In this document: positions 26,430 to 37,675 of the stretch, piece by piece
Numbering within the stretch: the first letter of the stretch is position 1
How the letters are laid out: every line of letters starts with the position of its first letter
Source: Phlebotomus papatasi
Lineage: Eukaryota; Arthropoda; Insecta; Diptera; Psychodidae
Length of the DNA: 64,000 nt
Assembly: GCF_024763615.1 (NCBI RefSeq)
Contig: NC_077222.1
Coordinates: forward strand, 40,114,001-40,178,000
Reading direction: 5' to 3'
Notes under the pieces: model-generated
Seen by the model: only the letters and a program-made list of their open reading frames with translations
Told to the model about the DNA's origin: nothing
Databases searched by the model: none
Program-made: the position numbers and the translations under genes

Positions 26430-27160
26430 TTAATCTCAGTATTTCCCATGTTTTCTCAACATCGATCAATTAAGATGGTGTGTAGATCGCTTTCAATAAG
26501 CAATATTTCAATATCCAATAGGTCTGGCAAAAACGACCACAGAGAGAGAGAGAGATCTCTTTTCGGCTGTGTTGCGTGGTTTTGCCAGGAAACGAGTTTC
26601 CATGGCGGGTTCCGTGCAGTGAAAATGTGTTCCGCGATCGCCAGCAATGTTCAAAATCATCGCTGAGATCACGTTGATCGACATTTGCCGCACGATCATT
26701 ATTAATACAGACATCTTCTATTTGTGGAATGTCCAACAAGATCACATTTTCCCATTCGAAGTTGAGGCACATGGCGAAAAATACTCTTTGGTTGATCTCT
26801 CTTATGTATACACCAAATGATTATGGTGATCATATGAGGGTGATTTCATTTGGTAAAACTCGGACAATTGAGAAACATTGAGTGATCGGTATAGCCTATT
26901 GATTGCCTGCACCGTTGCACTTTAGTAGAGTTGTCCATGAGGGGGAATTAATATAGAGAGCAAAAAAAAGCGAGGTGATACAAGAAAATAGTTATTGCAT
27001 TTCATGTCAATTGTGCAATTGTATGCCATATGAGAGATAAACAGACACGATGAGTGCCCGACCAATTGAGGATCATGGTGCATTTGGGGCGTCTGTGTTA
27101 AATTTATGCAAAGAGACTCGACCAAAATCGAAACTTCCAATCAATACACTGTCTTGTGTG
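26430..27160. promoter_or_regulatory. Repeat-poor, GATC-rich and GAGA-containing block of intron 1
   Basis: The block holds a GAGA tract (26541-26554) and seven GATC tetramers between about 26635 and 26835. It is GC-moderate and lacks MITEs, and it lies within 1.4 kb of exon 2. Overlapping short frames on both strands do not look coding. It may be a cis-regulatory module of hth, which is an inference from composition and position. Confidence 0.3.
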
Positions 27161-27794
27161 TTTATTCTCACCTTGACTCCAAGGTCTCAAGTGTATAGTG
27201 TCTCTATTTGTATACCTCGTCAGCTGGTGGCTGAGAAACAGGGAATTCTCAGAGAACCATTATATATATGGACTTTTTTGGCCTATTTCTGCCTCCTTCA
27301 ATAATTCTTTGACTCTTCATAGTTGTCCCAAAGACTTCCTTGAACTTCTAGGACCCCTGAGGTTAGAGATGATCCAACCCCTGTCCAGGGTCATTTGTCC
27401 ACTGGTCCGTGAAATAAAAAAAAGAGAATCACCATGTTCTTTGCAAGACATTAAAAATTTAGCAGAAATGTGTATTAATGAAGGTACACAAATAGCGAGT
27501 GTATAGAAAATTTATGGTGATTGTGGAAGAGAGTTGAATGGTCGACGCCCACACTTCTTTGTTTTGTCTCTTCTTCGGGGTCTTTTCTATGGCATTCTTA
27601 TGTGCAAAACAAGTGTCTCACAAGAGTAGCAACAAATCACAATTTAGTACTAGATCGTCCTCTACAAATAATTCACCACTTTTCCTACACCATCTTCCGT
27701 CACCTTCTCCCAATAACGGGCTATAGGGGGTGACTTTCCTTATACCAACTTATAAAGAGAACGTGCCTATAACACAGGATCATTCTTTTTGCAG

Positions 27795-28057
27795 TATGAT
27801 GAAAGCCTGCATGGCTACATGGATTCAGGCGCTGCTGCAGCGATGTATGATCCTCATGCTGGGCATAGGCCACCCGGACTTCAAGGGTTGCCGCCTCATC
27901 ACTCCCCCCACATGAGTCATGCCGCAGCTGCCGCTTCAGTCGGCATGCACGGATACCACTCTGGCCATGGGACTCCTAGTCATGTCTCCCCAGTCGCCAA
28001 CCATGTGATGGGATCCATACCCGAGGTGCACAAACGTGATAAGGATGCTATTTATGG
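27795..28057 (+). CDS. hth: homothorax coding exon 2 (residues 6-92 plus two bases of codon 93)
   Basis: The acceptor tttttgcag precedes TAT GAT GAA and the donor GTAAGT follows TAT GG. The exon is 263 bp: 87 codons plus two bases. It encodes the characteristic low-complexity N-terminus of Homothorax. Recognisable parts are YDE.LHGYMDSGAAAAMYDP, a histidine/proline-rich stretch (HRPPGLQGLPPHHSPHM), an alanine run, a G/H-rich segment, and the start of the MEIS domain (EVHKRDKDAIY). In the MEIS family this last part leads into the Extradenticle-interaction domain. Continuing past the donor gives a stop at once (GGG TAA), which supports the splice. The acceptor is in phase 0, matching exon 1. 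The family assignment is very secure; the protein acts in the nucleus with Extradenticle and Hox proteins. Confidence 0.95.
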
Positions 28058-30205
28058 GTAAGTTTCCAAATTCAATTACATTTCCGGGTGAGCCATTAAG
28101 GGAAGCACTGGTCCAGATATACGGGTACACTACAATTTATCATACTGACGACCTACTTAGCGATTTTTTTCGCAGTGAAAATTTTGTCAATGAATTTTTT
28201 GATTATGATAATTATAATATGCTCAGCTCCTATATTTTGATCCCTGTTATCTGGATGATAGCTGTCAAATACTCGATAAACTTAAAAAAAAAAATCTGTA
28301 TCACATATGTCTTCACCCCCAATTAACTGGATATCGGAGGGTTGAATATATGAAAAAGATCGCTGTCTTAACAAGAAACTAGCCATGGTTCAGATATACC
28401 ATACTGCACTCAAGAATTAAGAGGGCATTTAACTTAACGATTTATTTCACGGCGAAAATTTCATACATGATTATTCCAATAAATATACTCTGAATGAGAA
28501 AATAGATAACGTGGGCAACTGAATATAGTTAAAAGTTTGTCAAAAGAATGTTCTATCACAATGTAACAAAATTTTTTATTACAAATTTTTCATTAAGTAC
28601 CCAATGTTTTGAAGAAGATCGCTAAGTTAAATAGCCACTCTAATATAACTTTTTACTATATTACAATACCAAAGGTATTTTGATCAAAATCTTCTTCGTT
28701 GAAATATAATAAATCTGCCTTTGAGACATTTTTATTGCTTGGTAAAATTAATCGCTTAAATCGCAATATAATTTGTTGACCTTTCAGTTGTGGTTTTTTT
28801 CTTTGATCTATGTTAATCTTGAAGTCAATTCATTATTTTCTGTCAATCAATAAAATTTAGTATCAGCAACAATGTAAATTTTTGGGTTTTATCTATTGAT
28901 TTTTAAAATTTATTTTGTATCATAACTATTAAATGAAATTGATGTGAATTTATGTTTTAGTCGGCTAAATCGGAGTAAAGACTTTAGAATGTTTAGTTTT
29001 ATGTTTAAAGCCTGAAATACAATTAAATGCGTTAACTTTGTTATTGATTCTCTTAAAATCGTAAAAAATTGAAATATTAAATGAGAAGAATTTTAAAACT
29101 GGAACAGAAAGAAAATTGAAAATTTAGTTAAAAAATTCTGAGTAAAAATTTAGTACATGAATCGAAATGCAGATTACCAACATTTCTTTAGTTGTCCTAA
29201 ATTAAAAAGAAATAAGAAAATAATTTAGATTGAAGAGCACAACAGATATTAATTCCAAAATGATTTGTTTAGATCAATTTGGTATGTGTCTCGGCTTACC
29301 GTGTCTGTTTGATGGGTAATTTTATTGGCTGTTTAATACTTCATTTATTTTTTTTTAATATGTTAATATAATATTATCTACAATTATAATCATAACATTA
29401 CAATAAAAAACTTGTGGTTAGCAGCATAATTTGGTTTTGTTTTAAATAAATTTAATTTTAATTATTACTTTTTCTATAAAAACAACCCCATAAAGAGATC
29501 AATCTAAGATAAGAGTAGATTGGGATTTGTATTCATCTGCAAGTAAAATCGAAAGCAGTTTGTTTTTATCCAACTTCGATTTTAAATTCAATCACACAAA
29601 CGAGCTATTGCTTCCGGTGTACACCTCCTCATGCTAAAATTTTTCCCTTGGGTGGCCAATTAGACCATCGTGACACTTTTTCCGTTGCATTTTGCAAACT
29701 CATAGTTGATTTGATACAGACCAACATTCTCAATAGACGAGTTGGATTTCTTTATTTATTTATTTTTTTTTTGTGTTTATAAATTCGTTCTTAAATCGCC
29801 AACAATGTTCGAAAACTATTACAATTACAAATGACGCGAAAAACATCAGTGAAGAAAAGAGTGAGAGCATCTGTATTGAGTTGAAACATTGCTTACAAAC
29901 AATACAAAATGGCAAAAAGGAGGCAATCGTCTCGCGCGCGCATTATCATAAAGAAAACAAACAAACGGATTAAATTAAATGTCAAATTTGTATTTTTTAT
30001 GGAGTGAGACACGTTATTTGAAATAAATTTTTTTTCCTATACCATCCTCCTGTATATATTTTTAAACTTGGCTTGAGAATTTGTAATTCAAATGGACTTA
30101 CAACTGATCCACTGTTGATTCGATATGTGCGTCTCTGTGAAAATAGTATGCAGTGACCATCGTCTTAAGTGGGTGTTGTTTGGGTCTCTTGATATGAATA
30201 GAGGA

Positions 30206-30278
30206 AGTGAACAGGGAGGATACTACTATTTAAAATTGCAATATAATATCCCAAGGTGATTAAATAAATAAAAAATGA
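30206..30278 (+). repeat. SINE 3' end fragment
   Basis: The stretch ending cccaaggtgattaaataaat resembles the 3' end of the SINE-like unit at 32047-32272 (ctcaatgtgattaaataaaa), including the preceding ataatat block. It is likely a truncated copy. Confidence 0.4.
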
Positions 30279-30297
30279 AATTATAGGGATGATCCTT

Positions 30298-30683
30298 ATA
30301 CGGGCTTGAGACATAAGGCTTAGCCAAGTGGCTTAACTGCTCTAATTTCTTATCAATCATGCTTTTTTGCGAAAATTTAACTTAGGATTGGATTATTAAA
30401 GATAAGTAATCTATTAGGTTCTCAAAAAGGAATTATATTGCACGCTATTTAGGATTTTGAACTGGGCTAAACCTCTAGTCTGAAGACCGCTTTATACGGG
30501 CTTCAGACCTAAGACTTAGTCATATAGCAAGCTTAACTTCTTTAATTTCTTATACGATTTCTTAAAAAAAATAACTTAGGGTTGGATTATTAAAGATAAA
30601 TTACCTATAGGTACTCAAAAAAGAATAAAATTACTCGTTATTTAAGATTTTTAGACCTTAGGGAACTGATCTGAAGACCACTT
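30298..30683 (+). repeat. Tandem pair of a ~190-bp repeat
   Basis: Two head-to-tail units (about 30298-30490 and 30491-30683) share, in order, a cgggcttcagacctaagact-like start, ggattggattattaaagata, and an ending gaactgggctaaac...gtctgaagaccgcttta. Related units lie at 10258, 35508 (again as a degenerate tandem) and about 57050. The unit length is constant and no coding sequence is visible. I do not recognise the family. Confidence 0.7.
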
Positions 30684-30684
30684 T

Positions 30685-30745
30685 ACGTTGTGGTTAAGAC
30701 ATTAGCTTCATAGTAAATGTCCTGGGTTTTATTCCCATGTCAAAT
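30685..30745 (+). repeat. tRNA-like (SINE head) fragment
   Basis: Pol III-like boxes can be read: tgtggttaagac resembles an A box and gggttttattccc a B box, about 35 bp apart. A complete cloverleaf cannot be drawn, so this is treated as a SINE relic and not a tRNA gene. Confidence 0.35.
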
Positions 30746-30770
30746 TTAATCCATAGTGAGGAGTCTCATA

Positions 30771-30853
30771 ATCGCGGTGCAATCGGTAAGAGCGTTCGAC
30801 TGTTCTACATTTGGACTGTTAGACCTTTGTGTCGACAGTCACAGTTGCAACTC
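30771..30853 (+). repeat. tRNA-derived SINE, 5' part, interrupted by a MITE
   Basis: gcggtgcaatcggtaagagc matches the A-box region of the SINE-like unit at 32047 (tggtgcaactggtaggagcg). The following block (gttagacctttgtg, then cacagttgcaactc) matches the same unit up to its B box. The element then stops exactly where the MITE at 30854 begins. Confidence 0.5.
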
Positions 30854-31105
30854 CACTGAGAGAACTCCGAAAAAGTCAAAATAACATTCCGGAAATGTTA
30901 ATTTTACCCTGCAGTATTGATCCGAAATCAGTGTAAATATTACCCTTTTTAGGTGTATTAGTGGTTAAAGTTAACCTTTTTCATGTTAATTTTACCCTTA
31001 AAAATATGTAAAATTCACATTAAAAAATGTTGATATATTTTTACACCTAAAGTGTTAAATTTATGAGGGAAAAAAAGTTAATCGCACCCTCTTTTTTTCT
31101 CAGTG
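30854..31105 (+). mobile_element. 252-bp MITE, CACTGAGA termini, copy 1
   Basis: It starts CACTGAGAGAA and ends ttttttctCAGTG. It is homologous along its whole length to 37433-37675, which lies in the opposite orientation (for example gggtgcgattaac and tgcagggtaaaattgacatt there). A target duplication is not evident. It inserted into, or next to, the B box of a SINE. Confidence 0.7.
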
Positions 31106-31242
31106 TCCAAAACAAAACGGTTGCAAAACCTCTTTCGTTAGTTGTACAGTACGACTCCAATAGCGTCAATGTGTATGGTTCTTATATTCTTGCAGTTTTC
31201 TAAGGCATTAGTTGTTTTAGCTGCTAATTCACTTGCTAAGAG

Positions 31243-31385
31243 TTAATAATAATAATAATTATAATAATTTATTCAACTTCGCATAACCCCCGTACTATGC
31301 GTCCGCTGCCGTCTTAGCGTTGCTAACCAGTCTTCGAAGCCAAACGGTATAGATGCTCCTTACTGACTGTCTAAGCATTGGTTAC
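31243..31385 (-). mobile_element. Probable 5'-truncated non-LTR retrotransposon tail
   Basis: Read on the minus strand, a GC-moderate stretch runs into gttgaataaattattataat and then an (AAT)n simple repeat. An AATAAA signal followed by TAA-type repeats is the usual 3' end of I/Jockey-type elements. There is no coding remnant. The identity rests on the tail structure only. Confidence 0.35.
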
Positions 31386-32046
31386 ATACAAGATTATTTA
31401 ATTCTTTCAAAACTGATAGATCTCAATCTAATGTAAAGACACAAAGATCCGGAATCATAACTAATTAAAATTAAAGATAGAGTTTTAAAATAAATCATTC
31501 TGAGAGCCTTGGAAGTTCAAGAGTGACGCCCCAGTAGTTTCAAGTTTTTAGTCAACAAAAGAATTTAAAAGTTTTACATATCTTTTTCATAAATTTTTAA
31601 AATCCTTATGTGTTTGCACTATTTGAGTCTTTTTATAATATGCGAAACGTCTTTAGGAAGCATAAAATTATAAATTCACAAGATTCTCATACGTAGCAAA
31701 TTTTCATAATTTTCATAATAACAATAAATTTAATACCCTACCCCTAGGTGTGGGTGATTTTGTCACCATGCAGTTCGTAAAATTGTCTTAAGTTCTAGCA
31801 CTCAAGGATGGTTGTTTAACCGATTAAATATGAAGATGAACGTGAAGACCATCTTTAAGATTTAAGATTAAAGAAAAGCTTACAAACAGCAGGGTACTAA
31901 GTAACCCATGTAGGCTAAATATAAGGAAAGGCCTATATTAAGGCACAACATTTCATAAAGGAATGTAGTAAAATCAAAGAAATTATCGATAAATTGTGCT
32001 GTTAACTGAAGTGAGAAGCTGTAACTATTTTAGTAAACTTTACATA

Positions 32047-32272
32047 CTTAGGGATCTCGTGGTGCAACTGGTAGGAGCGTTGTCTTTTAGGCGGATAGAT
32101 CTTTGGCTAGACACACAGTTGTGACTTTGAGTCCTATCCGGTGCAAAGATCTGATTGTCTTGGGGAGATACTCCTGAACGGTCTAAAATTTCGGACTTAG
32201 TAGACTCTCTCAACATGGGATATGGCATTATAATATGTTGTAATAGGTATATATCTCAATGTGATTAAATAA
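32047..32272 (+). mobile_element. tRNA-derived SINE-like element (~225 bp)
   Basis: The head carries an A-box-like tggtgcaactggtaggagcg and a B-box-like gactttgagtcc about 50 bp later. A tRNA-unrelated body and a 3' end gtgattaaataaaa follow. Related heads or tails occur at 30771 and 30206. This arrangement is that of a tRNA-derived SINE. A minus-strand frame of 62 codons across it is fortuitous. Confidence 0.55.
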
Positions 32273-35200
32273 AATAGGGTATTGTTTGATACTATCAAGT
32301 GATAATACCGTCGATCTTATTCGTCCTGTATTTCTATTTTTATCGATTGACGCAATAAATGAACTCACCGCCATCAAGCGACAAGTCGACAGATATTCCG
32401 GCAGCCTCTTGGTTGATATGTCATCGCTTGGATCAGTAAATTGTCGTATATCACTTAATCGTTAATCATCTAAGTGAGTAGTTCTTGTGAGCTCTGTGTA
32501 TTTGCATATCATTTAAAAAAGAATTGCTAATATAGGTGGTAGGGAAGGGAACTTACGACAAGTGATGATCAAAGCACCGATGTGGTATCGAGTGGCTAAA
32601 ATCTTCCAATTAGCACAACTTCTCGATTTAATAATTGTTTCGTCTCCATGGCTTTGGAATGATGGCGATAAGAGACCTTTAAAGAATCGTGCTAAAAATT
32701 GCATTGCAGTAAATAGGTCATCTTTCATTTTAAAAGAGCACCACAAAGAATGCAACAAAATAACAATGATAGAATATCATGGAGGTTTTTTTTGTGTTCT
32801 TCACTTAAATACCATGAACGACAGCTGTTGAACTCTCACTCAATGTCTTTTACTCTCAAAAGACATCATCAGGATCCAAGACCCATACGTTATTGTCCAG
32901 TTGAGAAAGAGTGAGTTGATATTCTTGAGAAGAACATAAATTGTACTTCCTTTTTCCCCTGAAGGCTCTTCCTTTATGCATCTGCTGACCAAATGATGTT
33001 GATCATCTCCATGGCAGAGAGCCCATCAGACTCCCTTAAAAGACCAATCCTCTATGATCCTGCTGTTGGATTGAGCTACCTTCAGTTGAAGGGTAGTATC
33101 TGTGGCAATGGTTGATGTAAGAAAAAAAATCCCTAAATATTCAATATGTCTATCGAATCACTCACCTTCCTGTTTAGAGGCAATAAATGGCGGTGTTTAG
33201 TCGGGGTGTGTTTTTGTGTCTTCTCGCCAGCAGTTCCTTCCTCCAACATTTAATTCATGTAATCAACTAATAGGTCCCAAGCTTCGATGTATATTATTAT
33301 AAATTTGAAAACAATTTACTACTTTTCGCCCAAAACTTTTTTTGTTGAGGCTCTCACCTCTCTCTCCTGTGTGCATTTTGCTGCTCACTTTTTTTGTTTG
33401 TGCCGAAATACTATAGCAGTTGCCGAAAATGCGGTGGAAGGCATCAATTTGGGCTGTATATGAGCCATGAGGGGGAGAAAAGGTAGCAATTTTAAAATTT
33501 TCACTCAATTTGGTCTCTCTGGGGGCGCGATTTAATTATGTTAATGACGATAGTATCACACTATTATTTTGGGACTAAAAGTATATAATACACCCAGGGT
33601 TAGCAACTAGCAGTTAGACACGGGGTACCATGCTCTGTTGCTACAAATGCTGTGGTTACCTCAATGGTCCGGTGATGCAGAGGTTTTTGGTGGGCGAAAT
33701 TTTTGGGATGGACGGATATTTTCTCCACAGTCACGGATGGGCCTTTTTTTCTGCCAATTTTTGATTTATTGCCCTTTAGCCCTCAATGTTGCGGTCGATG
33801 GCGCAACATATGGCCCATCTGATTGAACAAGTTTGTTGGCGAAATTTCTCTAACAAGAATCTGCCCTACTAACGAGACTTTGTCACTGCCTGATGGTTTT
33901 AGTTGTTCTGTTTTTTGTTTTTTCCTAACATTGCGATCTGGATGATTACACTCGATCATCTGGAATGATCTTCAAATGAGCCAAACTTTAAAATACCGCG
34001 TGAAAGAAGCAATTGTTCTTCCAACACTATAAGTAATTTTCTTCTAAATTTCAATGGTAATAGTGGTTAGAAAAAAAAGAGATGAACCTAAAGCATGCAA
34101 AGTGTGGAAGGTTCATAAAAAGATGCGTATTTGAGATGATTGGTATTAGAAAAAGTGATCTTCAAGTATGTAATTTACAAGAAGATCGTGGACAGACAAA
34201 AAGACGAGTTGCTGTTGAGGAGAAAAATAAAACGATCTCAGACCATGTAAAAAACAACATTAAAATTGAATCGACAAAAGAGAAATATGTGCCAGTCATT
34301 ACCGAAAAGTAGATTTTCTTGTATGCTGAGGAGAGGCTCTCAGGAGTGCACCGAGCCGACGATGCAGTCAACCATATCTCTGGTATTTGGCTCGTTTTTT
34401 TTTGCGCCATCTACTTCTTATACGAAGGATGACGTGTATTAATATGGGGATAAATCCGATTTGACAGTGTAGCTCACCCACTAAATCGGACCGTTTGCAA
34501 CAGTGTTGGGTACAGAGTCATGCAAAAATATTAAACACCTTGTCGAACATTTATGTTATTATGGATATTTATGCCACAACTGGATATTTATGATATTCCA
34601 CACTATTTTTCATATTTTTTCGCGTATCTTTTTCTCTCAAAAGACATTTTTTTCAAACTCAAAAAAAATAAACGCATTGCTTTGGAAGGCATTTGACCAA
34701 GGAGTATTTTTTACTGAAAGCATCTCTTTCTCGAGATATCGTCAAGAAAATAATTTACATAAAATGCTAAACAGTTATATGTCATTTTTGTTATTCAGTG
34801 ATTATATTAAAACGACATATTTGCATTTGCATAGACAACCTGCGGATTTATGCAATAAATTGATTCTTCAGCCATCTCCAATGTTGAAGTTGATGGAAAG
34901 CTCTCACATTATATATGTATTTTTAAATATTCCTCGGGAAAAAACACCAATCTCTCAACGCATCGACAAAAATTGCTCGATACTATGTGGCAGAAATTAA
35001 CCATGCTGTCCTCCACCTCCTCATCACCCAATCCACCTGGTCACTCTCTTTCAGCACCGACTGGGAATCCAACAGAAATGTTTTAGTGTCGCCTTATCGG
35101 AAATAACTATTCACACTGGAAATATGAATGCGATAGACGTGAATTTTATTGCCATTAGTTGTTCGCTTTTTTTTTGAGCACTGAATTTTCTGGTGAAAAA

Positions 35201-35507
35201 ATGTCACTTAATTGTGGGGGAGGTGTACACAATGTTGTTTATGTTAAATTCAGAAGCCGTGAAGATTAGGTTTGAAGGAAATACTGTCAAAGTGAAGAAA
35301 TCAAAAAATAGGAAGTTGATTCTAGTTTGGGTAATTTTTGGTCATAATGATGATAATAATTTATTCAATTTATAGAAAAATTAGGTTTTTGGAAAGTATT
35401 TGATTAAATTTGTCCTTGAAGAGCTTAATTTTAAGCAAAGGGTTAATTATGAAAATTGCATTTTAGCAGTTGGGGATGTTTGACATTGCACGGTCTTTCG
35501 ATCTAAT

Positions 35508-35711
35508 ACGGGCTTCAGACCTGAGACTTAGGCATTTGGCTTAACTGTTGTAATTGTTCAACAATCAAGATTTTTTTGAAAAATTTACCTTAGGATTGGA
35601 TTATTAAGGCAAATGACCTATTAAATTCAGAAAAAGCAATAAAATTGGTTGCTATTTAGGGTTTTGAGATCTTCGGGAACTGGGCTAAACTTCTAGTTTG
35701 AAGGCCGCTTA
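35508..35711 (+). repeat. ~190-bp repeat unit
   Basis: It opens atacgggcttcagacctgag, contains aggattggattattaaggc, and closes gaactgggctaaacttctag followed by gaaggccgcttaag. It is the same family as 30298-30683 and is followed head-to-tail by a degenerate unit. Confidence 0.65.
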
Positions 35712-36260
35712 AGGTTTATCAACACGGCTTAAGTGTTTTAGCTTTTAAATAGACGGATCTTTTAGGCAAATTTTTATATGGAATAGTTTATTAAGGGTAA
35801 CTGATCCATCAGGTGTCGAAAAATCCCTGAAATTACTTGTTAATTGGAAATTAGCGACATTCGGAAACTGGGATAAAGATTTAGGACAGAATCACATTGA
35901 CAGTAAAATGTTTTCCATTACCGTATGGCCTTATCTCATGCTCGGTGGCACTAGGTGAAAATAATAATAAAAAATTGTAGAAATAAAACGAAAATTCGAT
36001 TAACGGTAAGCAAAAAAACTGTACGAGAAATTAATTGTACAGTTTTTTTGCTCACCGTTTATTGCATTTTCGTTTAATTTCTTCAATTTTCTTATATTAT
36101 TTTCACCTAGTGCCACCGAGTATGAGATAAGGTAATACGGTAATCGAGAATTTGCGGAAGAATTGCAATGAAAATGCGGAAATTATTGAAATACGGTGAC
36201 GCTACGGCGAATATTTTACTGCCAATGTGATTCTGCTCTTAGTCTAAAGATCAGTTTAAG
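35712..36260 (+). repeat. Degenerate ~190-bp unit split by a Harbinger-like MITE
   Basis: The left part (35712-35883) ends ggaaactgggataaagatTTA. The right part resumes at 36239 as TTAgtctaaagatcagttta. Joined over a single TTA, this matches the family ending gaactgggctaaacttctag followed by tttgaaggccgcttaag. The unit was therefore complete before the MITE inserted. Confidence 0.7.
35884..36238. mobile_element. 355-bp Harbinger-like MITE, copy 1
   Basis: The ends GGACAGAATCACATTGACAG and (reverse complement of the right end) GAGCAGAATCACATTGGCAG are inverted repeats that continue inward, so nearly the whole element folds back on itself. It is flanked on both sides by TTA. A 3-bp TWA duplication and G-rich first bases are features of PIF/Harbinger elements. 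The interruption of a recognisable older repeat confirms both borders. Relative to copy 2 (53094-53498) it lacks about 50 bp of the left arm. Confidence 0.8.
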
Positions 36261-37432
36261 TCAAATTCGTTTGGATTAGATCTATTACCTTTGTGATTTT
36301 TCGAATGACATTTTTATTTTATTTTTCACTGCTCAAAATAATTTTTAGATCTATTAAAAAAATACTAAAAATATGAATTCAAATATAAATAATTTTTTTT
36401 TTAAAGAAAATCTTGGTTATTAAAATAAAAGTCTGTTGATTTATTAATAATTCGCTTTCCTCGCTTGTAATTTAAATACATTTCAATTGTCTTTTTAGAG
36501 TAGATAATGGGATAAACATTTGTGGTCAGTAAGTTAGCAGTTTGGTTAGAACAAACTCAAATTATTCATTAACTATGGCCATTTTGTCAGTAAAAATAAC
36601 AATTTTCGTTGATAAAGGAAACTAAAAATTTATTTTGAGTCTGCTTAAATCGAATAATAAATATATAATATTTCACAATATTTGGAATTTTACAATTTAT
36701 ATTTTCTGTTTTATTTATATACAGATAAAATTTTACTTCTATTAACTATAGTTGTCGGTTAAAATAAATTAACAAATTAGAATTGTAAGTCATTCTTTCT
36801 TATTTTTTTGAAATACAGTTTTATTAACCACTTTTTTTTGTTTTATAATTTTTGAAATGAGAGATTAATATCTTATTTTGTTATAAAAGTATATTTACGA
36901 CTTTAGGCAATTTATTCTTGGACTGTCACTTTAGTGATTTATCTTAAAGATCTTAAATATGATATTTAAATTTGTACATCTTTACCAACTGTCGCTTCCT
37001 TGACTACGATCGCTCATTTTATGTTACAGGGTTATAACTGTCGAAGCAAATTTACTTTGAGTTGTAAAGATTCAGAATTCTTATTTTGTTTTACTTTCAA
37101 CAAAATAAAAAAAATAAATAAGAATATAAAAATACCCTAATTCTTTTCCATCTAAAGTGATCTTTAGACTAAAGTTGCGCCCCTGTAATACCGAATCACA
37201 AATATCTTTATTGAATATTATTACAGTACGACTCCGATAGAGTCAACACATTTGATTCTTATACCTACAATATTTTAAGTTATTAATTTTTGTAGTTACT
37301 ATTTCACTCGTTAAAAATTGTCTCTGATTTTTACTTAACAAAATTTGTTTCAAAGTTGAGCATTAAACCTGGAATTTTATATAATTTTTCACGTTGTTTA
37401 GAATTTTCAGAGGTTGACTATCCACTGAGAAA

Positions 37433-37675
37433 AAAAGAGGGTGCGATTAACCTTTGTTTCCTCGTAACTTTAACACTGTTTAGGTGTAAAAATATATCAA
37501 CATTTTTTAATGTTAATTCTACACTTTTTTAAGGGTAAAATTAACATGAAAAAGGGTTACTTTAACCCTTAATATACCTAATAAGGGGAATATTTACACC
37601 GATTATGGATCAATACTGCAGGGTAAAATTGACATTTCCGGAAAGTTATTTTAACTTTTTCGTATTTCTCTCAGT
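37433..37675 (-). mobile_element. CACTGAGA MITE, copy 2 (inverted relative to copy 1)
   Basis: It begins CACTGAGAAAAAAAGAGGGT and ends cgtatttctctCAGT. It is the reverse complement of 30854-31105 along its length, with scattered differences. The pair brackets 6.3 kb of intron 2. Confidence 0.7.

Larger units (their letters stand above)
15684..27794 (+). other. hth: hth intron 1 (12.1 kb)
   Basis: The donor is AGG|GTAGGT. The acceptor is a T-rich stretch ending ctttttgcag|TATGAT. Contents are a nested MITE pair (20514-21100), a MITE at 21237-21452, a palindromic repeat unit at 24330-24502, a 500-N gap, and several repeat-poor blocks. Between 15700 and 20500 I see no repeat or gene that I can name. 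The short reading frames in the intron have no recognisable domain. Confidence 0.75.

Noticed and set aside
27050..27506. Overlapping 84 and 102 codon + strand frames just upstream of hth exon 2
   Set aside because: They are not joined to exon 2 by phase or splice sites and have no conserved residues. Exon 2 is explained by the acceptor at 27791-27794.
34503..35000. 165-codon + strand reading frame in hth intron 2
   Set aside because: Composition is F/H/I/K-rich with no domain, no splice context and no similarity to anything I recognise. A frame of this length can occur by chance in tens of kilobases of noncoding DNA.
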